From contig JAHISQ010000021.1 in assembly GCA_018818125.1 (NCBI GenBank), forward strand, positions 19,779-83,778: a stretch of DNA of 64,000 bases, given 5' to 3'. Each line of letters begins with the position of its first letter. Position 1 is the stretch's first letter. Position numbers and translations under genes: made by a program. Positions 51,100 to 59,811 of the stretch are shown in pieces. The DNA is from Candidatus Rifleibacteriota bacterium (GTDB lineage: Bacteria > Muiribacteriota > Ozemobacteria > Ozemobacterales > Ozemobacteraceae). The notes beneath the pieces are model-generated. The model searched no databases, was not told the origin of the DNA, and was given only the letters and a program-made list of their open reading frames with translations.

Positions 51100-51900
51100 A
51101 TGAATGGGGGCAAAAAAAATATGAAAATGCGCAATATAATTAAAGCCAGAAGAATTCTGCTGGGTTTTCTACTCTTTCTATTCATGATTTCAGATGCTGA
51201 GCCAATGCTGTCGCAGAATCAATTTTCCGTTGTACCAGGCACTGAAAAGTATTCGAGGAGTTTTCCTTCCGTCGAACAGGACAAGGATTCCCGGGATTTT
51301 CTTTATAAAAAGCTTTGCTGGTTTTTAGATTCGGGTCTCACGGGTTTCGATCCGTTCTATATCGGCAGCGGTGAAGACCCTTACGTTGGTATGCACCGGA
51401 AAGAACTCACAGGTGACTGGAGTCTTGTAACAGGCGTATATGACGGACCTGGCGCTCATGATGCCGATTTTCTCATACTCAAAAATGTACAGATGAAAGA
51501 CTTTCAGATATTGTATTTTGCCGAATCGGGGTCGGTTTACTTATCAGAATTTGCGCTGGACGCATTTGGGGAAAGAATATGTGTCGGACAGGAAGATGGC
51601 GAGACCAGATCTCTGTTCAAACTTGCAAAGAATAATATAGAACTCGACAGAGAATTTGAAAATTCCTGGAGATTTGCCAGCGATTATCTGCAAAAAACCT
51701 TGATGCCAGGCAGGAAATTTGAAGAACGTCTTTTTTTTGACCATGATTCAGAATTATTTGGCTTCGAAGGTTTCGAAAAGGGCAGCGAACAAAAAAACGA
51801 GAAATGCATTGCTCTTATTGACAGCAAAAACAAGAAAATCATCTTCAAGATGCAAAAAATTCAAATAGTCGAAACCAGAAAGGAAGTAAATTTACAATGA
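51100..51900 (+). CDS. Unknown secreted protein
   Basis: A 266-residue protein. The frame is continuous with the broken hicB frame, but the real start is taken as the ATG at 51100, with an AGGAG ribosome site about 8 bases upstream, directly before a signal peptide (RRILLGFLLFLFMISDAEP, cleavage likely near residue 35). The mature part has no recognised domain; it contains DPFYIGSGEDPYVGM and VYDGPGAHDADFLILKNVQM, which look like a globular exported protein. It belongs to the second ssrA-linked segment. Confidence 0.65.
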   Translation: MNGGKKNMKMRNIIKARRILLGFLLFLFMISDAEPMLSQNQFSVVPGTEKYSRSFPSVEQDKDSRDFLYKKLCWFLDSGLTGFDPFYIGSGEDPYVGMHRKELTGDWSLVTGVYDGPGAHDADFLILKNVQMKDFQILYFAESGSVYLSEFALDAFGERICVGQEDGETRSLFKLAKNNIELDREFENSWRFASDYLQKTLMPGRKFEERLFFDHDSELFGFEGFEKGSEQKNEKCIALIDSKNKKIIFKMQKIQIVETRKEVNLQ

Positions 51901-52074
51901 TCAGTAGAGGTTCTAGAGGTGGTCTTGAAAAACTGGTCAAGGTTATAAGTGATACTCGATGGTTTTGATCATAGTCTAAACTGCACCAATGTGTAAATCG
52001 AACCGACGTCCAAGAGTTTCAACAATGCCCGCATGAAACTGTTTTTTCTGACAAATCCGAGCAAACGATCATCT

Positions 52075-52411
52075 GAACCGGACGAGAAAATAGCTTGATG
52101 TGGACCGCCTCCAATGCGCAAATCCTCGTCCATGACGGGGATTTTGTGCTTTTAGTCAGACTTCCAGCAGATTTTTTGTTGAGGAATTCTGTCAAGAAAA
52201 TCAACTCAGACTAATCTGATTCTCAAAGCATTTCCAGAACCTCTTTCTTGTTTTCTGGCCCTTGAAGGCCATAAAACCGGAAAGAGGGTATTTTGATGTT
52301 TAAACGCTTTGACAGCAGTTTTCTCCTGAAAACCATGCAAAGGTCAGTTGCTCGTCAAAAACGTCCAGGAACGCGGATAAAGGGGTAAATCAGGCATACT
52401 TCCGTCAACCA
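52075..52411 (+). repeat. ssrA-end repeat, copy 2, with about 300 bp of repeated flank
   Basis: Begins GAACCGGACGAGAAAATAG, then GTGGACCGCCTCCA (tmRNA 3' end) and the tmRNA-type terminator hairpin (52116-52149), identical in layout to ssrA. It continues through a long imperfect hairpin (CCTCTTTC to GAAAGAGG, about 52240-52290) to GGTAAATCAGGCATA. The block is closely matched at 54456-54791, about 85% by eye. Confidence 0.8.
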
Positions 52412-52690
52412 CAAAAACTAACTTGAAAATTCTTACTGCTCCAGAACGCCAAGCATCTGCAAGATTCCGACTGGCTAGTCCAGAAGTTCCAGACTACACG
52501 ATCTGGTTTGTCGTAGAAACCATCAGTGCCAAAAAGGTTATATGATCCAAGGGCTCTCCAGTTTCCCGGTTTCCCTATAATAATATAAAACCAGAAAACC
52601 AGATTTTGGTTTCCCGCTTAAAGAGCGGGGAAGCCTGAATCTGGTTTTCCACTTGTGAATCGTTAGACTAACAAACAAAAATTACTTTGA
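52412..52690. other. Non-coding stretch with a long hairpin
   Basis: No supported gene. The only structure is the hairpin at 52594-52649 described separately. Confidence 0.5.
52594..52649. repeat. Long near-perfect inverted repeat (hairpin)
   Basis: The outer arms GAAAACCAGATT and AATCTGGTTTTC pair perfectly (12 bp), and the inner arms GGTTTCCCGCT and AGCGGGGAAGCC pair almost perfectly around TAAAG. No T-tract follows on the plus strand. The outer arm (AAAACCAG/CTGGTTTT) resembles the hairpin found in the ssrA-flank repeats. Confidence 0.75.
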
Positions 52691-53191
52691 TTAGCGTAGT
52701 TTCTTGAAGTCGTCTCGATCTTTGGATTGAATCCATAGAATAAATTGGTTATACAGGCCAGTGCCTTCCTTTATTTTTTCAATGTCAATATTTTCAAAGC
52801 CCTCTACAATAAGCCGTATTGATCCCCCCAAATAGGTCTTCCACATTTCAGGATATTCAGCATTGCTCTTCGATAAGTATTCATCTGGTATTTGCTTAAT
52901 GTTCTCGCAGGCTTTTTTTCCCAAGACAATCAAGCGTTCTCTCTCTTTTTTTGTCTCAGGTAGAAAAATACCCTGCGCGTTGTTTTGGAGGAAATTCATG
53001 ATTTTATCCGAGATATCATTTACTTCGTCGTGAAGTTGCAAATTATCTGATGTCAGGAGCGACTTGAACCACCCTGCGCTTGCATCTGTTTCAAACAATC
53101 GCGTCCTCTCGGAAGACCCATAGGAAAACAAGGAAATGACAAACAAGACACCAAAAAATCGATACAAATATCTAAAAGTCTGAGCTTTCAT
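52691..53191 (-). CDS. Unknown small exported protein
   Basis: A 166-residue protein with a signal peptide (YRFFGVLFVISLFSYGSS, cleavage near residue 27) and a helical mature part (VNDISDKIMNFLQNNAQGIF, LIVLGKKACENIKQIPDEYL). No family was recognised. A GGAGAG ribosome site precedes the ATG. It lies 126 bp upstream of nothing else on its strand and may be expressed alone as cargo of the third segment. Confidence 0.6.
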   Translation of the reverse strand: MKAQTFRYLYRFFGVLFVISLFSYGSSERTRLFETDASAGWFKSLLTSDNLQLHDEVNDISDKIMNFLQNNAQGIFLPETKKERERLIVLGKKACENIKQIPDEYLSKSNAEYPEMWKTYLGGSIRLIVEGFENIDIEKIKEGTGLYNQFILWIQSKDRDDFKKLR

Positions 53192-53316
53192 AAAAGTTCT
53201 CTCCTATTCCCAATGGTTAAAGGGTTAATTCTGTTTCAGGTCAACCCTAATATTTTTTTGTGCAGTCAGATCTCGATTAGGTCCTCTGTCTTCTTTGAAA
53301 GACACCATCTTATTTC

Positions 53317-53628
53317 TTAGATTCCCTCTGGCAATGTTGCATCGTGCATTGCTCTAAACCATGGCGACCAATTTTTTTTACTATTTATCACTGTAACATG
53401 TAAAATTTCATCCACTTTTTCAAGGGGTATGCTATTTTTCATCCATACTTCCGTTGGATATATGTACATATACTCTCTTCCATCCTTCTTCGTTGCATTA
53501 AATGCCTCGGAATTTTGAATGATCTCTTTATAAGATTTTGGAGAAAGAAAAAAAAATGAAAGCTCTAAAACAGTTCTTTCTGACTCATTCTGAATGAACC
53601 AACTTTGATCTGTTATAGAGTATTTCAT
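53317..53628 (-). CDS. Unknown small soluble protein
   Basis: A 103-residue protein, MKYSITDQSWFIQNESERTV followed by alternating hydrophobic strands (LELSFFFLSPKSYKEIIQ, EYMYIYPTEVWMKNS, EILHVTVINSKKNWSPWF). It looks like a small beta-rich globular protein. No family was recognised. It points the same way as the exported protein at 52691 with 125 bp between them and could be its partner, but no motif supports this. The ribosome site is weak. Confidence 0.45.
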   Translation of the reverse strand: MKYSITDQSWFIQNESERTVLELSFFFLSPKSYKEIIQNSEAFNATKKDGREYMYIYPTEVWMKNSIPLEKVDEILHVTVINSKKNWSPWFRAMHDATLPEGI

Positions 53629-53824
53629 GTTTGTGTCTTCTATCTCGAAATCTGTGGCCGTTCTAAAATCGAAAAGGCAGTTGAATATCGAGGCGCCGGA
53701 TTTTCTCTTGTTATTCTTTCAGAAGATCAATTCATTAAGTGCGCTTTTTCTTGAAGGCTTATTGCTGGAAATGCTATAGATAGGCCCTTTTGATATTTTC
53801 TTTTGGCCCCACTCAAGTGTTTAG

Positions 53825-54373
53825 TTAAGGACTGAAGCCTATTTTGGGCTTTTTCTTTGTTCTGGGGTTGAGCATGGTATTGATGGTGGCAAAAATAAGT
53901 TTAATGTCATTTCGACTTTCTCTGACAGCCTTTTCAAGCTCTTGTACTTTTGCGGAAATTTCAGCATTGGCAGACACTAATTGCCTTAGCCTGACAAAAG
54001 CCTCGATAATTTGAATACTTACTGCAATTGCCTGTTTACTTCTCAAAATATTGGCAAGCATTAAAACGCCATATTCAGTAAAGACGTTTATCGGTTTTCT
54101 GCGGCCTCCGTGTTTTTCTTTGTTGATAAGGGTTCCGGCTTTTGATGTCGCAATTTGCGACATCAAGTTTTCTTCTTCGCCAGTGGTGAGCTGAAACATG
54201 AAACTTGTCGGAAAGCGCTCGGCATTGCGCTTTACTTGCTCGTTCAGTCGCCGCGTTTCAACCCCATAAAGCTCTGCAAGGTCGAAATCAAGCATGACCC
54301 TGTGTCTGCGAACAGAATATATCTTGTTTTCTATTTTTTCTGATTCAATAAGACTCAAGCTTTTATCAGCCAT
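53825..54373 (-). CDS. ORF6N-domain protein (paralogue of 49603)
   Basis: A 182-residue protein closely similar along its whole length to the 49603 product: IENKIYSVRRHRVMLDFDLA, ELYGVETRRLNEQVKRNAER, FPTSFMFQLTTGEEENLMSQ, TEYGVLMLANILRSKQAIAV and the end NTMLNPRTKKKPKIGF. It has the same domain order: N-terminal ORF6N DNA-binding domain, central helical part, C-terminal coiled coil. It is not flanked by the 37-bp repeats of the first copy. The two copies lie in successive ssrA-linked segments. Confidence 0.85.
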   Translation of the reverse strand: MADKSLSLIESEKIENKIYSVRRHRVMLDFDLAELYGVETRRLNEQVKRNAERFPTSFMFQLTTGEEENLMSQIATSKAGTLINKEKHGGRRKPINVFTEYGVLMLANILRSKQAIAVSIQIIEAFVRLRQLVSANAEISAKVQELEKAVRESRNDIKLIFATINTMLNPRTKKKPKIGFSP

Positions 54374-54455
54374 ATTCCCTCTCTTTTCAACATATTACTC
54401 TCTCGAAAACGGTGAGTCAATAAGCTGCTGTGTGACCTTATGGTCAGCAAATTGC

Positions 54456-54791
54456 TGGACGAGAAAATAGCTCAGTATGGACCGCCTCCAATGCACAAAT
54501 TCCTCGTCTGCGACGGGGATTTTGTGCTTTTAGACAGGGTTTCAGCAGATTTTTTATTGAGGAATTCTGTGGTAAGAACTCAACCTGAAAAACCTCAGTT
54601 ACCACGACATATCCAGAACCTCTTTCTTGTTTTCTGGCTCTCAAAGGCCATAAAACCGGAAAGAGGGTATTTTGCTGCTTAAACGCTTTGACAAGAGTTT
54701 TTTTCCTGAAAACCATGCAAAGGTCAGTCGATCGTCAAAAACGTCCAGGAACGCGCAGAAAAGGGCAAATCAGGCATAGTTTCCTCAACCA
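54456..54791 (+). repeat. ssrA-end repeat, copy 3, with about 300 bp of repeated flank
   Basis: TGGACGAGAAAATAGCTCAG, then ATGGACCGCCTCCA and a tmRNA-type terminator (54493-54527) whose stem GCACAAATTCCTCGTC/GACGGGGATTTTGTGC is 16 bp with one mismatch and shows changes on both arms compared with ssrA. It carries the same CCTCTTTC...GAAAGAGG hairpin (about 54610-54670) and ends at CAAATCAGGCATAG as in copy 2. Confidence 0.8.
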
Positions 54792-54852
54792 TATGCGAGC
54801 AATCTCTGGCAAAATGCCTTAAGTTGATTCAAGGAAAGTGTATGAAATTGAT

Positions 54853-54959
54853 TCTTCTGCTACAGCAACAAAGGAATCTTTGTTGCTGTAGTCCCAGCGT
54901 GTTAAAATCTCTTCTGACACAATTTGGTTTGATGAAAAGCGGAGTAGCAATATGTTTTT
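54853..54959. repeat. Dispersed repeat with 14-bp perfect hairpin, copy 1
   Basis: Contains CTACAGCAACAAAG, loop GAAT, and CTTTGTTGCTGTAG (54860-54891), then CCCAGCGTGTTAAAATCTC and CTTCTGACACAATTTGGTTT. A related copy lies at 63626-63731 (about 80% identical by eye), and the AGCAACAAAGGAAGGTT core also occurs at about 47320. The gap from 54374 to 55048 holds only this repeat and ssrA-end copy 3. Confidence 0.6.
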
Positions 54960-55048
54960 TATTGGAAACCTTTCTGGTGATTCCGGAATGAATTTTGTTG
55001 GGTGCCCCCTCTGCGCTTCTGCCATGCTAGAGGTAGATAGGAGTTACC

Positions 55049-56608
55049 GTGCAAATTGAATATGATTCAACAATTTATAAACAGATTGTAAATTGCATTA
55101 GATGGAGAGATACTGCTGCTTTGGATGTGCTTATTGAGAGTAATCAGGGTCTGCTCGAATGTCTTCTTCCTAATTGGGCGATAAACCGCTCAGACGTTGA
55201 AGCCTACATTCTATATCCCACAGATCATACGCTTGGCGTCCCTGATTACACTCATCAGCATCATAAGAACATTACCATGTTGATGGTCGCTGCATCAATA
55301 GGTCAAGAATCGGTGGTAGCCTATCTTCTTGGCAAGGGCGCAAATATTAATGCAGAAGATACAATTGGATTGACCCCTCTTGCCTACGCTATTTTAAGCC
55401 AAAACGAAAGCGTGGCTAAATTGCTGCTGAAAAACGGTATTGCAGTAAATACCGCTACTCACAAAGCTAAAACTTCTTCATACACCGAGTATAGTTCTTT
55501 TGAAACTGGCAATAGCTTTACAAAATTTGGTGTAACGCCATTGCATCTGGCTGCTAAGCTTTGTAGCTGGAATATGGTTCAAACATTACTTGCGTATAAG
55601 GCTGATTATAATGCCATGGATGCCAATAGGCACAGCATTCTGGATTACGGAATTTCAAATATGGACAAAAAAGTTGCGATAGAATTGCGCAAACTAATTG
55701 AAGCTTTCCCAACTCCAAAATTGCCAGGGGATGCTCTGAAACTTCTGGAAGTCCATATTCATTCAAGCGTCAAAGAAGCTAAATATCAAGAAAGTTTGAT
55801 TAAGCTGGCAAAAGAAGATGATTATGGTGATCTATTTAATAATAGAGAACTGGCATTTTGGAATTATGCCTGCAGTGCGAAGTGCTTTGCGGCATTTCAG
55901 TTGTTAGTTGATGAGGGAGCTTTCAACCTAGATGCTCTAATTAAGAAATCTGGCAATGATGTCTTTTATGGCGCTGTTAGGAGCAGGGCATGGGATTTTG
56001 CAAGTCTGGCAATCGAATCCGGCTATCCTCTTTCTATTCGCGATTTAAAGGGTGCATTGAATCATCTTCCCCTGGTTGAAAAAATTTTGCAGGCTGGTGT
56101 TTCACCGGTTCCCCAAAATAAGAAAGATTGGTTGCATGACCCTGTAAATGCTTTGATTTCTCAAGATTTAGAGCCAGAGTCAGCTGCTGCCACCATGGAA
56201 GTTCTTTTGTCGCATGGAGCCTCAGCTGAAGCTGACGATATTGGTCGACTTCCGCTGATTCAGGCAGTTGAAGCGAACAGATTACATGTATTAAAGGTCT
56301 TGCTCAAGTGGATTAAGAATGTAAACCAGGCTGACAGAGCTGGTACAACAGCTCTTATGGCCGCATCTGCACTGGGAAATGATGAAGCTGTAACAATTCT
56401 TTTAGAATCGGGTTCAGATATAAACTTACAAAACCTTCAGGGCCAAACGGCGCTTTTTTTGGCAGTAAAGAATAGTCATGTCACTACGGTGAAAATATTA
56501 CTAGAAGGTGCGGGCAATAAAAACATTCCAAACAAATTTGGAGAAACGCCTTTGCAATTGGCCCAACAACGCAAAAACAAGCAACTCATAGAATTGTTGA
56601 ATTTTTAA
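55049..56608 (+). CDS. Ankyrin-repeat protein
   Basis: A 519-residue protein starting at GTG with ribosome site TAGGAG. Ankyrin repeats are clear at about 70-200 (ITMLMVAASIGQESVVAYLL, GLTPLAYAILSQNESVAKLL, GVTPLHLAAKLCSWNMVQTL) and at about 385-519 (GRLPLIQAVEANRLHVLKVL, GTTALMAASALGNDEAVTIL, GQTALFLAVKNSHVTTVKIL, GETPLQLAQQ). The middle has weaker helical repeats. It has no signal peptide or TM, so it is a cytoplasmic protein-interaction scaffold of unknown partner. It is the first gene of the fourth, largest ssrA-linked segment. Confidence 0.88.
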   Translation: MQIEYDSTIYKQIVNCIRWRDTAALDVLIESNQGLLECLLPNWAINRSDVEAYILYPTDHTLGVPDYTHQHHKNITMLMVAASIGQESVVAYLLGKGANINAEDTIGLTPLAYAILSQNESVAKLLLKNGIAVNTATHKAKTSSYTEYSSFETGNSFTKFGVTPLHLAAKLCSWNMVQTLLAYKADYNAMDANRHSILDYGISNMDKKVAIELRKLIEAFPTPKLPGDALKLLEVHIHSSVKEAKYQESLIKLAKEDDYGDLFNNRELAFWNYACSAKCFAAFQLLVDEGAFNLDALIKKSGNDVFYGAVRSRAWDFASLAIESGYPLSIRDLKGALNHLPLVEKILQAGVSPVPQNKKDWLHDPVNALISQDLEPESAAATMEVLLSHGASAEADDIGRLPLIQAVEANRLHVLKVLLKWIKNVNQADRAGTTALMAASALGNDEAVTILLESGSDINLQNLQGQTALFLAVKNSHVTTVKILLEGAGNKNIPNKFGETPLQLAQQRKNKQLIELLNF

Positions 56609-56780
56609 ACAAAGCGAGATTCCAGTCGTAAAGGGACAACCCGGACCACCATTATTACTATTCTGGTGAAAAAATTGTCTGGCTGAAGTGATGCCTAAAA
56701 AATAGACAGCCGGTTCAATCAAGATTAGACTGAATACTGAATGTTTCAACGGCCGGCCGACAGGCTCAAGAAGTGGACAA

Positions 56781-57368
56781 ATGAAAAATTTTTACCAAAT
56801 AAGATGCCTGTTGGCATTTCTATTAATTTTCTGGGCAATTTGCGCCTCGGCGCAGCAGGACGCGAAAACACTCTATCAAGAAGGAAAAGCCCTTTTCAAA
56901 CAGGAAAAATGGGACGAGGCCTGCAGTAAATTTGAAATCATTACGGCGACAACTTCAGGTAACGACGAGATCTGGTATGCAATCGGCTTGTGCAAAATAA
57001 AACTCAGTGATGAGAATGGTGCCCGAAAAGCCCTCAATCGCATCAGCAACAACAGAATGGATCTCAAAGAGAAACTGGCCAAATATTTAAAAGCAACTGC
57101 CAGCAAAAGATTGTCTGAGATGCCCATGCATCCAAGAACTGGCACAGCGACAAACAACAATGCAGCAAAGCCCGGGCCTGAAAATTTGACCGACGATCCA
57201 ATCTGCAAAGCAAATAGAAAAGTCATTGCTGCTGCCATAACCATGTATTCAATGGACAATGTCGCAAGAGGAAAATTGCCGCATAACATCTTCGACCTGC
57301 TAAAACATCAAAACCTGTTGCCCAACCATGACAAGAAAGTCTGGTCAACAATGAGTAGAAACTGGTGA
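56781..57368 (+). CDS. Exported TPR protein with pilin-like C-terminal tail
   Basis: A 195-residue protein. The signal peptide (CLLAFLLIFWAICASAQQ, cleavage after ASA) is followed by one or two TPR-like helical pairs (AKTLYQEGKALFKQEKWDEA, WYAIGLCKIKLSDENGARKA), a low-complexity linker, and a tail CKANRKVIAAAITMYSMDN with a following LPHNIFDLLKHQNLLP. That tail pattern (CxxNxxVIxxAxxMYxxDN) is the one seen after the first helix of type II pseudopilins and related exported proteins. Function is unknown; it lies 74 bp before the M3 peptidase and may be co-transcribed with it. Confidence 0.65.
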   Translation: MKNFYQIRCLLAFLLIFWAICASAQQDAKTLYQEGKALFKQEKWDEACSKFEIITATTSGNDEIWYAIGLCKIKLSDENGARKALNRISNNRMDLKEKLAKYLKATASKRLSEMPMHPRTGTATNNNAAKPGPENLTDDPICKANRKVIAAAITMYSMDNVARGKLPHNIFDLLKHQNLLPNHDKKVWSTMSRNW

Positions 57369-57442
57369 CAATTGAAAAAATGTAGCAATTAAGCTATGGT
57401 AACCTCAAGATCGTATCTATCAATCAAAAATCCGGGGGACAT

Positions 57443-59545
57443 ATGCGTTACGCGGTCATTCGCCAGATCACTCTTGCTCTGTGGACTGTTTTCGCATTGC
57501 TACAAACTCTGTGTTTTGCAGAGAAATCTTTTGAATTTCCTTCTGCAGAAGTTGCCACGCAAACACATATCGAGAACTTTCCTGAAAAAGATCTGTCGGC
57601 CTGGCCAGATGTTCCCAGGTTTGATTTCACAATGGAAAGCATTACCAACATAGGGTCCGAAGCAATCAAAATCTGTAATGACAAGCTTAATATTCTTGTT
57701 AGAATTCCTGCAAAAGAACGAACATTTGAGAACACTGTACAGGCCTTTGAAAACGCCATTGCGACATTAGGAGATACTTTGCAGATTCCACAGTTCATGG
57801 GCAGAAACAGTAAAGACAGGGCTGTTCGCAAAGCAGCTTCCAGAATCGTAATTTTTACTTCCAGATATCTCGTGGATGTTTTTACCCGACGGGATCTGTA
57901 CATTGCAGTTAAAGAGGTTGCTGAGGCCAAACCCGTTTTGAAAGACGAAGATCAAATCATGCTTGGTCGAATGCTGACAAACTTCAAACGCAATGGTCTT
58001 GAGCTTTCCGATGAGAAGCTTGGGGAATGCAGAATACTCAAAAAGAGACTTGATGATTGCAAAATAATTTTTGTATCAAGAATTTTGAGTTGCACAGATC
58101 GTATTGAAGTATCCAGAGATGTTCTTAGCTGGCTTTCTGACGATGAGCTCAGCGGATTCGAAAAGACCGAGGATGGCAGATACATCGTTGACGATTGTGA
58201 TCTCTTATTGGATAAAGCAAAAGATGAAAAAGCAAGAAAAGATGCTGAATACCTGTTAAACAGACGCTGCACAGAATCCAACCTTCCTTTACTTGACGAG
58301 ATGCTGCAAATCCGGCAGAAAATTGCCAGCCTGCTTGGTTATGCCAATTTTGCTGCCTACGCAATCGAAGATAAAATGGCCAAAAATCCGAAAGCAGTTC
58401 TGATCTTTCTTGACAAGCTCATCGAAAAGTTTCAGCCAATGAGAAAGGAGAAGTTGACAAACCTTGTTAATCTTAAGGCTGAGGAGACGGGAATGCCGAT
58501 CAGCATCCTTAATTCATGGGATCTGGACTATTACAGCAATAAAGAGTTGCAGGCAAAACAGAATCTGGATCAAAAGAAGCTAAGTGAATTCTTCCCTCTC
58601 AACCCATTTTTAAAGAACATGCTCGCATTTTTCGAGCCCATTTTCGGGGTTACTTTTGTTAAAACAACACTTCCAACCTGGTGCGAGGACGTTGTTAGCT
58701 ATGTGGTTCGAGATGAGAAAAATGATATCCTTGGATACCTCTATCTTGACCTATTATCCCGCCAGAATAACGCAGGCTTTATCAGATGCGAAAACCTTGT
58801 AACCACCAGGATTCTGTCAGATGGCACACGCCGCAAGCCTTCTGCCGTAATTCAAGCTGGCCTTCATTCTACAATAATCGGCAATCACGCCCTGCTTAGC
58901 CTCTCTGATGTTGAGGGGATTTTGCATGAGTTCGGACACGCATTGCACCTGATTTTCTCAAGAGCGAAATATTCAACCATGACCGGAACACATTCCACAT
59001 ACGATTTTGCGGAAGTCCCTTCAACTTTTATGGAGAATTTTGCAGGTAACCCAGAGGCCCTGAAGAAATTTTCAAGCCACTTCCAGACCAGCGAACCACT
59101 TTCTGATGAGCTGATAGCAAAGGCTATAAACGAGAGATCTAGAGGCTTGTGTCTCTTCATGCTGCGACAGTTGATGCTTTCCAAATACGATCTTCTGCTA
59201 CATAGTGGTGAGGTCAAAGACTCGACTCTTCTGTTCGAAAAGCTGCAACAGGAAATATTAATGATACCAATGACCAAGGACACCACACCACAAACTTTCT
59301 TTGCCCATCTGGCCAATGATTACGAATCAGGTTACTATACCTACCTCTGGGATGAGGCTATTTCCAGCGATCTTTTCTCTAAGTTCCAGAAACACGGTAT
59401 TTCCAGTTCACTCATGGGAAAGAGATTTCGAGACATTGTGCTTGCTCCTGGCCGAGTAATTGATGCGACTTCCCTTACTACAAAATTTCTTGGTCGCAAA
59501 TACAATGACAATGCTCTAATGGAAAAATACGGGCTGGACAAATAG
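57443..59545 (+). CDS. Exported M3-family (thimet oligopeptidase-like) metallopeptidase
   Basis: A 700-residue M3 zinc oligopeptidase. The zinc motif H495EFGH499 (LHEFGHALHLIFS) and the third ligand Glu524 (DFAEVPSTFMENF) are in place. The C-terminal active-site region has YESGYYTYLWDEAISSDLFS, the usual Y..GYY.Y.W pattern. Unlike most M3 enzymes, which are cytoplasmic, it begins with a hydrophobic segment typical of a signal peptide (QITLALWTVFALLQTLCFAE). It therefore probably cleaves short peptides in the periplasm. The ribosome site is GGGGG, 4 bases before the ATG. It ends 73 bp before ssrA-end copy 4. Confidence 0.93.
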   Translation: MRYAVIRQITLALWTVFALLQTLCFAEKSFEFPSAEVATQTHIENFPEKDLSAWPDVPRFDFTMESITNIGSEAIKICNDKLNILVRIPAKERTFENTVQAFENAIATLGDTLQIPQFMGRNSKDRAVRKAASRIVIFTSRYLVDVFTRRDLYIAVKEVAEAKPVLKDEDQIMLGRMLTNFKRNGLELSDEKLGECRILKKRLDDCKIIFVSRILSCTDRIEVSRDVLSWLSDDELSGFEKTEDGRYIVDDCDLLLDKAKDEKARKDAEYLLNRRCTESNLPLLDEMLQIRQKIASLLGYANFAAYAIEDKMAKNPKAVLIFLDKLIEKFQPMRKEKLTNLVNLKAEETGMPISILNSWDLDYYSNKELQAKQNLDQKKLSEFFPLNPFLKNMLAFFEPIFGVTFVKTTLPTWCEDVVSYVVRDEKNDILGYLYLDLLSRQNNAGFIRCENLVTTRILSDGTRRKPSAVIQAGLHSTIIGNHALLSLSDVEGILHEFGHALHLIFSRAKYSTMTGTHSTYDFAEVPSTFMENFAGNPEALKKFSSHFQTSEPLSDELIAKAINERSRGLCLFMLRQLMLSKYDLLLHSGEVKDSTLLFEKLQQEILMIPMTKDTTPQTFFAHLANDYESGYYTYLWDEAISSDLFSKFQKHGISSSLMGKRFRDIVLAPGRVIDATSLTTKFLGRKYNDNALMEKYGLDK

Positions 59546-59618
59546 CTTTGCGGCTCTATTTCAGGATCATGCATTATTAGAATGTTTCTTATGAGTTCCG
59601 CTTTTGTGTGAATCTTCA

Positions 59619-59651
59619 GACGAGAAAATAGCTTTATGTGGACCGCCTCCA
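59619..59651 (+). repeat. ssrA-end repeat, copy 4 (distal boundary)
   Basis: GACGAGAAAATAGCTTTATG then TGGACCGCCTCCA. It lacks the tmRNA-type terminator downstream, where AAAGTTTTCTGG follows. It is the last copy, so it probably marks the outer end of the accessory region. The rest of 59546-59811 shows no gene. Confidence 0.72.
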
Positions 59652-59811
59652 AAGTTTTCTGGTTTAGTCTGAGTTGGATGCCAGCAACTGACTTGGCTTT
59701 GTTGGTTGCAGATTCATCGAGCAATGATGGAACACCCTATTACCAACTCAGGCTGGTTAGTGGAAAAGGCCGGCGACGCCCTGCATCAGCTGTGACACCA
59801 TGAACAGTGCC

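Noticed and set aside
50791..51900. A 369-residue HicB fusion protein
   Set aside because: The fusion arises from the hicB frameshift; the secreted protein has its own ATG with ribosome site at 51100 and a signal peptide that would be useless internally.
47222..59651. Integron cassette array with attC sites
   Set aside because: The repeats lack the paired R/L boxes of attC, and each contains the tmRNA 3' end, so ssrA-targeted insertion explains them better; no IntI-like gene is present.
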